A DNA stretch of 6,898 bases, from positions 1 to 6,898 of the forward strand of contig JAGPBG010000121.1 of NCBI GenBank assembly GCA_018063485.1, written 5' to 3'. Numbering within the stretch: position 1 is the stretch's first letter; each line of letters begins with the position of its first letter. The notes under the pieces are model-generated. The model did not search any database and was not told the DNA's origin. It saw only the letters and a list, made by a program, of their open reading frames with translations. Positions 1 to 6,536 of the stretch are shown in pieces. The DNA comes from Cypionkella sp. Its GTDB lineage: Bacteria; Pseudomonadota; Alphaproteobacteria; Rhodobacterales; Rhodobacteraceae. The translations under genes were made by a program, and so were the position numbers.

Positions 1-31
1 GGCCTATGCCGCGCTTGGGGGCGACAGATGA
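1..31 (+). CDS. C-terminal end of an upstream gene (partial; possibly DUF58 protein)
   Basis: Only the last nine codons are present. The frame that starts at base 2 reads AYAALGGDR and stops with TGA at 29-31. This stop overlaps the ATG of the next gene in an ATGA, as at the next junction of the operon, which is the main reason to treat it as a real gene end. The fragment is far too short to identify. From the known order of this type of cluster in alphaproteobacteria (MoxR ATPase, DUF58 protein, DUF4159 protein, second large membrane protein) a DUF58 protein is the expected neighbour; that identity is an inference from context and not from the residues. Confidence 0.6.
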   Translation, partial: AYAALGGDR

Positions 32-2793
32 GTTTTGCCGCCCTTGCCTTCACCTCGCCTTGGCTTTTGTTGGGCCTGATCGCGCTGCCGATCCTGTGGC
101 TGTTGCTGCGCGCCATTCCCCCAGCCCCGATCCGCCGGAGGTTTCCCGGCGTGGCCTTGCTGTTGGGGCTAAAGGACAACGAGAACGAGACCGACAAGAC
201 GCCGTGGTGGCTGCTCTTGCTGCGCGCAGCGGCGATTGGGGCAGCAATTCTGGGCTTTGCCGGGCCGATCCTGCATCCCGCCCCGCCGCAAAGCGGAACC
301 GCGCCGCTTTTGGTGCTGATGGATGGTGGCTGGGCCGATGCCCGCGATTGGCCGCGCCGGATCGAGCGCGCCGGAGAGGCTTTGGCCGAGGCGAGTCGCG
401 CAGGCCGCCCGGTTGCGGTGGCCTTGCTGACCGATGCGCCCGAAGCGCCAATTTTCCAAACCGCCGAGGCTTGGGCAGGGCGCATCGCAGGCCTTGCCCC
501 CAGGGCTTGGCTGCCCGGCGATATGGCTGCCTGGGCCACGGCCCTGCCCGAGGGCAGGTTTGACAGTTTCTGGCTGTCAGACGGGCTGGCTCACAACGGG
601 CGCGCCGATCTGCAAGCGGCCCTTGCTGATCGCGGCAACCTGCGGGTTTTCCAATCACCGCGCCCGCTTTACGCCTTGCGCCCGGCGAAATTCGAGGGCG
701 GAGCGGTGCAACTGACCGCCACTCGCCTGCCCGCTGGCCCCGCGTCCGAGATCGAAGTCATCGCACGCGGCCCCGACCCTTCGGGCATTGACCGCGAACT
801 TGCCCGCGCCAAACTGGCCTTTGCCACCGGAGAGGCCGAGGCAACCGCAGCCCTTGAAATGCCGCCCGAGTTGCGTAACCGCGTGCAACGCTTTGAAATC
901 ATCGGCCAGCGCGCCACGGGCGCTGTCAGCCTTGCCGATGACAGCCTGAAACGCCGCAAGGTGGCGCTGATCGGTGGCACGGCAGACCGTGAAGGGCTGC
1001 AACTGCTCTCTCCCACCCATTACCTGCGCCAAGCCCTGATGCCTGTGGCAGATCTGATCGACGGCGGGCTTTTGGACGTGCTGGCGGCAAAACCCGATGT
1101 CATTGTGCTGGCCGATGTTGCCAAGCTGACCCAAACCGAAACCGATGGGCTGTTGGATTGGCTTGACGGTGGCGGTTTGCTGTTGCGCTTTGCCGGGCCG
1201 AAGATTGCCGCCTCCGATACCGGGCGCGACGGCGATCCGCTGATGCCGGTTCGGCTGCGGGAGGGTGGCCGCTCGGTCGGTGGCGCCATGAGTTGGGGCG
1301 AGCCCAAGGCACTGGCCGCTTTCCCCGAGGACTCGCCCTTTCACGGCCTGCCCCTGCCCGGCGATATTGCTGTGAACCAACAGGTTCTGGCCCAGCCCGA
1401 TCCCGATCTGGCCGAGCATACGATCGCAGCACTGGAGGATGGCACCCCGCTGGTTACAAGGTCCGAAGTGGGCCAGGGCCAGGTGGTGCTGTTTCACGTT
1501 ACCGCCAATGCCGAATGGTCAAACCTGCCGTTGTCGGGCCTGTTTGTGCAGATGCTGGAGCGGCTGACCGTTTCCACCAAACCCGCCCAGCCCGAAGCCA
1601 AGGATCTGGCCGGGCAAATCTGGGTTGCCGATCATGTGCTGGATGGCTATGGCCAGCCGCAAGATGCGGGCGCAATCGGGGGTGTCCGGGGCGAGGAACT
1701 GGCGGCAGCGCTGATGAACGGCCCATCGGCGGCGATCCCGACCGGGCTTTACGGCGGGGCGGATCGTAGGGTGGCTCTGAACGCCGTGGGGCAAGATACA
1801 GCGATCACGCCAGCGGTTTGGCCTGCAAATGTGGTGGTTGAGGGGTTGGATGTGGTACAGCAACAGGCGCTGATGGGGATGCTTTTGGCGACCGCGCTGA
1901 TCCTGCTGTCGATTGATATTCTGGCGGCACTTTGGCTGTCGGGCCGCTTGTCTGCACGGTTGAACAAGGTGGCCACGCTGGCCTGTCTCTTGCTGTCGCT
2001 GATGCTGATGCCGCAGCAATCGCGCGCCGATGCGGCGGATGATTTTGCGATTCAGGCCACCAGCGGCGTGGTGCTGGCCTATGTCACCTCGGGCGACGCG
2101 CGGGTTGATGAGACCTCTCGCGCGGGGCTGTTCGGGCTTTCTACCGCGCTCTGGAATCGCACCTCGGTCGAGCCGGAAAACCCGATGGCGGTGAATATCG
2201 AAAAGGACGAGCTGGCGTTTTTCCCCTTTCTGTATTGGCCGGTCACCGCAGATGAGGCCACACCCTCTGCCGCCGCCTATGAAAAACTGAACCGCTATCT
2301 GCGCACGGGCGGCATGATCTTGTTTGACACCCGCGACGGCGATATCGCGGGCCTTTCGGGCACCACTCCCGAAGGTCAGGCGCTGCAACGCATCGCCGCA
2401 GGGCTTGATATCCCACCGCTGGAGCAAATCCCGCAAGATCATGTTCTGACCCGCAGTTTCTATCTGCTCAAGGATTTCCCCGGTCGCTTTGTCGACAGTC
2501 CGCTCTGGGTTGAGGCCTCGCCCCCCGATGCCGAACAGGCCAAGGGGATGCCGTTTCGCAACCTGAATGATGGGGTGACGCCGGTGATCATCGGCGGCAA
2601 TGACTGGGCCGCCGCCTGGGCCACCGATGCCAACGGCCAGCCGATGTATCCTATTGGTCGCGGCTTTGGCGGGGATCGTCAGCGCGAAATGGCGCTGCGC
2701 TTTGGGGTGAATGTGATCATGCATGTGCTGACCGGGAATTATAAATCCGATCAGGTGCATGTGCCGGCCTTGCTGGAAAGGCTGGGGCAATGA
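28..2793 (+). CDS. BatA-like N-terminal / DUF4159 domain membrane protein, 921 aa
   Basis: Large inner-membrane protein of the Bat/DUF4159 type; biochemical role not established. Visible order: two membrane segments (about 11-29 and 61-83) split by an RRR-containing loop, as in BatA/aerotolerance N-terminal domains; a VWA-like region from about 92 in which the metal-site DxSxS is replaced by DGGWA (D99); a beta-rich stretch about 215-305; a GATase-like domain about 311-515 (KVALIGG, then DVIVLADV and LDGGGLLLRFAGP); two further membrane segments (about 613-637 and 647-662); and a C-terminal DUF4159 domain about 672-905 containing FFPFLYWPVT and LRTGGMILFDTRDG. The second-last feature resembles a signal peptide ending SRADA. 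The positive-inside rule puts both large soluble parts in the periplasm. The only cysteine is C653, inside a membrane segment, so no Cys-nucleophile amidotransferase activity is possible. The start is supported by GGGGG at 17-21 and the ATGA overlap with the upstream stop. It overlaps the next gene by ATGA, implying coupled translation. Confidence 0.9.
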   Translation: MSFAALAFTSPWLLLGLIALPILWLLLRAIPPAPIRRRFPGVALLLGLKDNENETDKTPWWLLLLRAAAIGAAILGFAGPILHPAPPQSGTAPLLVLMDGGWADARDWPRRIERAGEALAEASRAGRPVAVALLTDAPEAPIFQTAEAWAGRIAGLAPRAWLPGDMAAWATALPEGRFDSFWLSDGLAHNGRADLQAALADRGNLRVFQSPRPLYALRPAKFEGGAVQLTATRLPAGPASEIEVIARGPDPSGIDRELARAKLAFATGEAEATAALEMPPELRNRVQRFEIIGQRATGAVSLADDSLKRRKVALIGGTADREGLQLLSPTHYLRQALMPVADLIDGGLLDVLAAKPDVIVLADVAKLTQTETDGLLDWLDGGGLLLRFAGPKIAASDTGRDGDPLMPVRLREGGRSVGGAMSWGEPKALAAFPEDSPFHGLPLPGDIAVNQQVLAQPDPDLAEHTIAALEDGTPLVTRSEVGQGQVVLFHVTANAEWSNLPLSGLFVQMLERLTVSTKPAQPEAKDLAGQIWVADHVLDGYGQPQDAGAIGGVRGEELAAALMNGPSAAIPTGLYGGADRRVALNAVGQDTAITPAVWPANVVVEGLDVVQQQALMGMLLATALILLSIDILAALWLSGRLSARLNKVATLACLLLSLMLMPQQSRADAADDFAIQATSGVVLAYVTSGDARVDETSRAGLFGLSTALWNRTSVEPENPMAVNIEKDELAFFPFLYWPVTADEATPSAAAYEKLNRYLRTGGMILFDTRDGDIAGLSGTTPEGQALQRIAAGLDIPPLEQIPQDHVLTRSFYLLKDFPGRFVDSPLWVEASPPDAEQAKGMPFRNLNDGVTPVIIGGNDWAAAWATDANGQPMYPIGRGFGGDRQREMALRFGVNVIMHVLTGNYKSDQVHVPALLERLGQ

Positions 2794-4859
2794 CGCGCTC
2801 TGTCCTTTTCGACCCGCTGATCGGCCTGCCGATCCTGTGGGGCCTGGCCGCGTTTGCGCTGATCATGCTGATCCTTGCGCTTTGGCGCGGGCTAAAGGGC
2901 TGGCCGCTGCGCAGCTTGGCCGCAATCACGCTTCTGGCAGCCCTCGCCAATCCGGTCTTGCAGGAAGAAGATCGCAAGCCCCTGTCCGATATCATCATTC
3001 TGGTGGTCGATGACAGCAGCAGCCAACAGCTTTCCGACCGCCCGACGCAGACCGAAAGCGCGGTGAAAGCGGTTAGGGCCGAAGTCGCCGCCCTGCCCAA
3101 CACCGAATTGCGCGTCGTGCGCTTTGGCGACGGGGCCGAGGACGCGGGCTCCTTGGCGATGACAGCTCTGGCTGAGGCGATTGCCGCCGAACCCCGCGCC
3201 CGTCTGGCCGGGGCCATCATGATCACCGATGGCCAGGTCCATGACCTTGGCCTTGCACCCTCATTACCTGCACCTTTGCATGTTCTGCTGACCGGCAAGA
3301 AAACCGATTGGGACCGCCGCTTGATCGTCACCGACGCCCCGGCTTTCGCCATCATCGGCGAGGAATTCAAGCTGAAGCTGAAGGTTGAAGATCAGGGCGC
3401 TGTGCCTGCCTCCATCGGCCCCGAGGCCGATCTGACCATCACCGTCGATGCCGATGAGCCTGTGACCTATAGCGTTCCGGTGGGTGAGGAATTGGAACTG
3501 CCGGTCAAGCTGCCGCATGGCGGCATGAACGTGCTGCAATTCAGCCTTGCCCCCGCCGAAGGTGAGCTAACCGACCGCAACAACGCCGCCGTGGTGCAGA
3601 TCAACGGCGTGCGCGACCGGCTGCGCGTGCTGCTGGTCTCGGGCGAGCCGCATGCCGGCGAACGCGTCTGGCGCAATCTGCTGAAATCCGATGCCTCGGT
3701 TGATCTGGTGCATTTCACCATTCTGCGCCCGCCCGAAAAGCAAGACGGGGTGCCGGTGGATGAACTCAGCCTGATCGCCTTTCCGACACGCGAATTGTTC
3801 GTCGAGAAGATCAAGGAATTCGATCTGATCATCTTTGACCGCTACCGGATGCGGGGCATCCTGCCGATGAGCTATATCGAAAATGTCGTCGATTATGTCC
3901 GCACTGGTGGCACGGTTCTGGTTGCCGCAGGCCCTGAATTCGGCGCCGTAGACAGCCTTTGGCGCACGCCTTTGGCCGATATCTTGCCGGTGGTGCCGAC
4001 ATCGCAAGTGATCACCGGCGGTTTCAGGCCCGAACTCACCGATCTGGGCCGCCGCCATCCGGTTACCGAAGGGTTGGAAAAACTCGCCCCCAAGGGCGGC
4101 TGGGGTCGCTGGTTCCGGCTGATGGAGTTGCAGGCGCGCTCGGGTCAGGTGGTGATGAGTGGCCCGCGCGAGCTGCCGCTTTTGGTGCTGGACCGGGTGG
4201 GCGAGGGTCGCGTGGCGGTGCTGGCTTCGGATCAGGCCTGGCTTTGGGGGCGCGGCTATGAGGGTGGCGGGCCGCAACTGGAACTGCTGCGTCGTCTGGC
4301 GCATTGGATGCTGAAAGAGCCCGAGCTTGAGGAAGAGGCGCTGACCGCCACCGCCAGATCCGATGTGCTGACCATCACCCGCCGCACCATCGCCGAAACC
4401 CCGCCGGGGCCGCTGACGATCACGGCACCCGATGGCACTTCGGTGGAACTGACCTTGCCGCAGGTGGAACCGGGCAAATACCAGATCGACTGGAAAGCCC
4501 CAATGCTGGGCCTTTACCGGCTGGAGCAAGGCAACCTGACCCGCGTTGTCGGCGTTGGTCCCTCGGCCCCGCGGGAATTTGTCGAAACCATCGCCAATGC
4601 CACATCGCTGGCCCCGGTGGTTGCACCGATGCAAGGCGGCATTGTGCCAATCGACTCCGGCCTGCCCGCACTGCGCGAAGTGCGCGAAGGCCGCCCCGCT
4701 GCCGGGCGCGGCTGGCTCGGCATCACCCCGCGTGGCGCTCATATCACCCAAGATCTGCGCATCGTGCAGCTTTTGCCCGCTTGGCTGTTGCTGGTCTTGG
4801 CCAGCCTTCTTGCCATCGCTTCCTGGCTCATCGAAGGCCGCCGCAGCCGCAAAACCTGA
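2790..4859 (+). CDS. VWA / GATase-like domain membrane protein, 689 aa
   Basis: Partner of the preceding DUF4159 protein; usually annotated as a hypothetical membrane protein or glutamine amidotransferase-like protein, with no proven function. Visible order: two membrane segments (about 12-32 and 39-56) joined by a basic loop; a VWA-like domain about 66-170 with an intact DxSxS metal-site motif (D74, S76, S78) and the later ITDGQ (D147); a beta-sandwich-like stretch about 180-270; a GATase-like domain about 277-510 (LRVLLVSGEP, FDLIIFDRYRM, VRTGGTVLVAAGPEF, GEGRVAVLASDQAW); a second beta-rich stretch about 520-590; and one C-terminal membrane segment (about 660-680) followed by the basic tail EGRRSRKT. 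This predicts a large periplasmic body with a cytoplasmic tail. I find no cysteine in the whole protein, so a catalytic amidotransferase role is excluded and the fold is probably used for binding. The ATG overlaps the upstream stop as ATGA, with GGAAAGG at 2775-2781 as ribosome-binding site. The stop is TGA at 4857-4859. Confidence 0.9.
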   Translation: MTRSVLFDPLIGLPILWGLAAFALIMLILALWRGLKGWPLRSLAAITLLAALANPVLQEEDRKPLSDIIILVVDDSSSQQLSDRPTQTESAVKAVRAEVAALPNTELRVVRFGDGAEDAGSLAMTALAEAIAAEPRARLAGAIMITDGQVHDLGLAPSLPAPLHVLLTGKKTDWDRRLIVTDAPAFAIIGEEFKLKLKVEDQGAVPASIGPEADLTITVDADEPVTYSVPVGEELELPVKLPHGGMNVLQFSLAPAEGELTDRNNAAVVQINGVRDRLRVLLVSGEPHAGERVWRNLLKSDASVDLVHFTILRPPEKQDGVPVDELSLIAFPTRELFVEKIKEFDLIIFDRYRMRGILPMSYIENVVDYVRTGGTVLVAAGPEFGAVDSLWRTPLADILPVVPTSQVITGGFRPELTDLGRRHPVTEGLEKLAPKGGWGRWFRLMELQARSGQVVMSGPRELPLLVLDRVGEGRVAVLASDQAWLWGRGYEGGGPQLELLRRLAHWMLKEPELEEEALTATARSDVLTITRRTIAETPPGPLTITAPDGTSVELTLPQVEPGKYQIDWKAPMLGLYRLEQGNLTRVVGVGPSAPREFVETIANATSLAPVVAPMQGGIVPIDSGLPALREVREGRPAAGRGWLGITPRGAHITQDLRIVQLLPAWLLLVLASLLAIASWLIEGRRSRKT

Positions 4860-4905
4860 CCTCCGCACCTCAGGCTCAAGAAATCCATGGCAGGGGTGCT
4901 GCAAG

Positions 4906-4979
4906 TGGCAAGCGGGCAAAGCCTGCATCCTCTGTTTATAAATCTGGCAAGGTCCAGCCCTTGCCATTTCACCTTGCCA
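4906..4979. repeat. Cluster of four TGGCAAGG-type octamers
   Basis: The octamer TGGCAAGG is seen at 4945-4952, and its exact reverse complement CCTTGCCA at 4959-4966 and again at 4972-4979, 13 bases apart. A 7/8 match, TGGCAAGC, lies at 4906-4913. The forward copy can pair with either of the two inverted copies (6-base or 19-base loop), giving two mutually exclusive hairpins. The cluster could be a protein-binding array, a leader RNA structure, or part of a terminator; the sequence alone does not decide. Confidence 0.5.
4945..4970 (+). terminator. Possible weak terminator hairpin after the Bat-like operon
   Basis: A perfect 8-bp stem (4945-4952 with 4959-4966) closes a six-base loop and is followed by only a short T run (ATTTC). 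It lies about 85 bases after the stop of the 689-residue gene. The position fits a terminator for the upstream operon, but the short U tract makes it a weak intrinsic terminator at best. The same hairpin could instead sit in the glcD leader if transcription starts upstream of it. Confidence 0.3.
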
Positions 4980-5000
4980 CTCCTCATTATTGGTTATCAT
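4974..5000 (+). promoter_or_regulatory. Candidate glcD promoter elements
   Basis: TTGCCA at 4974-4979 matches the -35 consensus at five of six positions. TATCAT at 4995-5000 matches the -10 consensus at five of six, but the spacer is a short 15 bases. An alternative pair is TTGCCA at 4961-4966 with CATTAT at 4985-4990 (spacer 18, weaker -10). The sharp AT-rich shift in a GC-rich region supports a promoter here, while the exact elements are uncertain. Confidence 0.35.
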
Positions 5001-5012
5001 ATATTACCAATA
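4988..5012. promoter_or_regulatory. Dyad TATTGGT-N11-ACCAATA, candidate operator of glcD
   Basis: Two perfect 7-base arms, TATTGGT at 4988-4994 and ACCAATA at 5006-5012, flank an 11-base AT-rich centre. The T and A that border the centre give the T-N11-A layout with dyad symmetry typical of LysR-type regulator sites. The TTGGT/ACCAA half-sites also recall FadR-subfamily GntR operators (the family of GlcC and LldR), but those normally have much shorter spacers. The dyad overlaps the candidate -10 region and ends 25 bases before the glcD ATG, a place where a bound protein would affect transcription. Confidence 0.5.
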
Positions 5013-5025
5013 TTCGGGATTCATC

Positions 5026-5030
5026 AGGAG
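5026..5030 (+). promoter_or_regulatory. Shine-Dalgarno site that sets the glcD start
   Basis: AGGAG ends seven bases before the ATG at 5038. It decides between this start and an upstream in-frame TTG at 4990, which would put 16 unconserved-looking residues in front, lies inside the operator-like dyad, and has no ribosome-binding site. An in-frame ATG also occurs at 5044 but is too far for best spacing. Confidence 0.85.
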
Positions 5031-5037
5031 CGCCTCG

Positions 5038-6525
5038 ATGCAAATGCCACAGCCCGATGCGGCAATTCTGGCAAACCGCGCCACGATCGTCGCGCGCTTG
5101 CGTCAAATCCTGCCGGTGGATGCGGTGATTTCCGATCCCAATGAAACCCGCGCCTATGAATGTGATGCCCTGACCGCCTATCGCTGCCCCCCGCTGGCGG
5201 CAGTACTGCCGCGTTCGACAGCCGAGCTTTCGGCAGTGCTGCGGCTGTGCCACGAGCTTGGCGTTCCCGTGGTGCCGCGTGGCTCCGGCACCAGCCTTGC
5301 CGGCGGTGCGCTGCCAACGGCAGATTGCGTGATCCTGGGCGTGGCGCGGATGAACGCAGTGCTGGAAACCGATTACGACAACCGCTTTATCCGCGTGCAA
5401 TCGGGCCGAACCAATCTGAGTGTCACCGGTGCGGTTGAGGCCGATGGCTGGTTCTATGCGCCTGATCCCTCCAGCCAACTCGCCTGCGCCATTGCGGGCA
5501 ATGTGGCGATGAATTCGGGCGGCGCGCATTGCCTGAAATATGGGGTGACAACGAACAACCTCCTGGGCGTCACGCTGGTGCAGATGGATGGCACGGTTCT
5601 GGAAATCGGCGGGCCGTATCTCGATGCGGCGGGACTGGATTTGCTGGGCGTGATCTGTGGATCCGAGGGCCAGTTGGGCGTGGTGACCGAGGCCATCCTG
5701 CGCATCCTACCCAAACCCGAAGGGGCGCGGCCCGTGCTGGTGGGGTATGACAGCAACGAGGTGGCGGGCGCCTGCGTGTCCGACATCATCAAGGCCGGTA
5801 TCTTGCCGGTGACCATCGAATTCATGGACCGCCCCTGCATCCGCGCCACCGAGGCCTTCGCCAAAGCGGGCTATCCCGATTGCGAGGCACTGTTGATCAT
5901 CGAGGTCGAAGGCAGTCCCGCCGAGATTGACGAACAACTGGCGCGGATCAAGGAAATCGCGTTGCGCCACAACCCGGTGGAATTGCGCGAAGCGGCGGAT
6001 GAGGATCAGGCCAAGCGCATCTGGCTGGGGCGCAAATCCGCCTTTGGCGCGATGGGGCAGATCAATGATTACATGTGCTTGGATGGCACGATCCCCGTGT
6101 CGGCGCTTTCCTTCGTGCTGCGTCGGATCAACGAGATGTCCAAGGAATATGGGCTGGATGTGGGTAATGTGTTTCACGCGGGCGATGGCAACATGCACCC
6201 GCTGATCCTTTATGATGCCAACAAGCCCGGCGATCTGGAGTTGTGTGAGGTCTTCGGGGCAGAGATTCTGACGCTTTGCGTCGAGGTCGGCGGCTGTCTG
6301 ACTGGCGAGCATGGCGTGGGGATCGAAAAGCGCGATCTGATGGTGGTGCAATTCGCCCCCGAAGATATGGAGGCGCAGATGTGGGTCAAGGATGTATTCG
6401 ATCCGGCCTGGCTATTGAACCCGGCCAAAGTGTTTCCCTTGGATTTCAGCGCCGCGCGGCGGGCTGGGCAAAAGGCGGGGGTTTCACACCCCCGCGCCCC
6501 CGTGGGATATTTATCGGACAGATGA
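5038..6525 (+). CDS. glcD: Glycolate oxidase subunit GlcD (FAD-linked), 495 aa
   Basis: Catalytic flavoprotein subunit of glycolate oxidase (glycolate dehydrogenase), which oxidises glycolate to glyoxylate together with GlcE and the Fe-S subunit GlcF and passes electrons to the respiratory chain. The N-terminal FAD-binding (PCMH-type) domain covers about 50-225 with the phosphate-binding loop PRGSGTSLAGG (80-90), PDPSS (142-146) and GNVAMNSGGAH (154-164). The C-terminal FAD-linked oxidase domain follows, with NVFHAGDGNMHP (377-388; H380 and H387 expected at the active or metal site) and GEHGVG (423-428). Length fits the family (E. coli GlcD is about 499). Related D-lactate dehydrogenases share these motifs, but the adjacent glcE favours glycolate. 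The start at 5038 is chosen for AGGAG at 5026-5030. Oddity: after NPAKVFPLDFSAARRAG the last 16 residues (480-495) are encoded by a repeat-like hairpin element, and the stop at 6523-6525 lies within it. It has 14 cysteines, unlike the nearly Cys-free upstream pair, fitting a cytoplasmic location. Confidence 0.95.
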   Translation: MQMPQPDAAILANRATIVARLRQILPVDAVISDPNETRAYECDALTAYRCPPLAAVLPRSTAELSAVLRLCHELGVPVVPRGSGTSLAGGALPTADCVILGVARMNAVLETDYDNRFIRVQSGRTNLSVTGAVEADGWFYAPDPSSQLACAIAGNVAMNSGGAHCLKYGVTTNNLLGVTLVQMDGTVLEIGGPYLDAAGLDLLGVICGSEGQLGVVTEAILRILPKPEGARPVLVGYDSNEVAGACVSDIIKAGILPVTIEFMDRPCIRATEAFAKAGYPDCEALLIIEVEGSPAEIDEQLARIKEIALRHNPVELREAADEDQAKRIWLGRKSAFGAMGQINDYMCLDGTIPVSALSFVLRRINEMSKEYGLDVGNVFHAGDGNMHPLILYDANKPGDLELCEVFGAEILTLCVEVGGCLTGEHGVGIEKRDLMVVQFAPEDMEAQMWVKDVFDPAWLLNPAKVFPLDFSAARRAGQKAGVSHPRAPVGYLSDR

Positions 6526-6528
6526 AAG
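6475..6528. repeat. GC hairpin plus AT-rich tail at the glcD/glcE junction; dispersed-repeat-like
   Basis: GCGGGGGT at 6475-6482 pairs perfectly with ACACCCCC-type bases ending CCCCCGC at 6495 (8-bp stem with a TTCAC loop at 6483-6487). It is followed by a C run, GGGATATTTATC (6504-6515) and GGACAGATGAAAG (6516-6528). From general knowledge of Rhodobacterales genomes, elements with a GC hairpin, a GATATTT-like core and a GATGAAAG end occur often between genes; this resemblance is from memory and not tested. It lacks a T run directly after the stem, so it is not a clear intrinsic terminator. It is translated as the GlcD C-terminus and reaches the glcE ribosome-binding site. Confidence 0.5.
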
Positions 6529-6531
6529 GGA
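6526..6531 (+). promoter_or_regulatory. Ribosome-binding site of glcE
   Basis: AAGGGA lies five bases before the ATG at 6537 and favours that start. A second in-frame ATG at 6522 overlaps the glcD stop as ATGA but has only a poor upstream match (GGACAG). The two starts differ by five residues (MKGKV). Confidence 0.5.
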
Positions 6532-6536
6532 AAGTG

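Larger units (their letters stand above)
4860..5037. other. Intergenic region between the Bat-like operon and glcD
   Basis: This is the only gap without a gene. Its first half is GC-rich like the genes, with a group of TGGCAAGG-type repeats from 4906 to 4979. Its second half (about 4981-5020) turns sharply AT-rich and carries a dyad and candidate promoter elements in front of glcD. No small ORF with a convincing ribosome-binding site was found here. The region most likely ends the upstream transcription unit and starts the glycolate oxidase operon. Confidence 0.8.

Noticed and set aside
6..563. + strand open frame of 185 codons in another frame of the 921-residue gene
   Set aside because: Arg/Ala/Pro/Gly-rich shadow of GC-rich coding sequence, with no domain; the overlapping frame encodes the BatA-like membrane segments.
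1519..2790. Minus-strand open frame of 423 codons opposite the DUF4159 gene
   Set aside because: Same antisense shadow pattern, no domain or plausible start signal, and it lies entirely inside a well-supported gene.
3567..5000. Long minus-strand open frame of 477 codons opposite the 689-residue gene and the intergenic region
   Set aside because: Its protein is rich in His, Gln and Arg with no recognisable domain, as expected from the antisense of GC-rich codons; the + strand gene has clear domains, ribosome-binding site and operon overlaps.
4990..5037. Upstream TTG start for glcD adding 16 residues
   Set aside because: No ribosome-binding site before it, it falls inside the operator-like dyad, and AGGAG with good spacing precedes the ATG at 5038.
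4887..5144. Small + strand open frame of 85 codons across the intergenic region into glcD
   Set aside because: No ribosome-binding site, no recognisable product, and it runs into glcD out of frame.
6475..6512. The glcD-end hairpin as an intrinsic terminator
   Set aside because: No T run follows the stem directly, it lies inside the glcD reading frame, and glcE begins only 11 bases after the glcD stop, so full termination there is unlikely.
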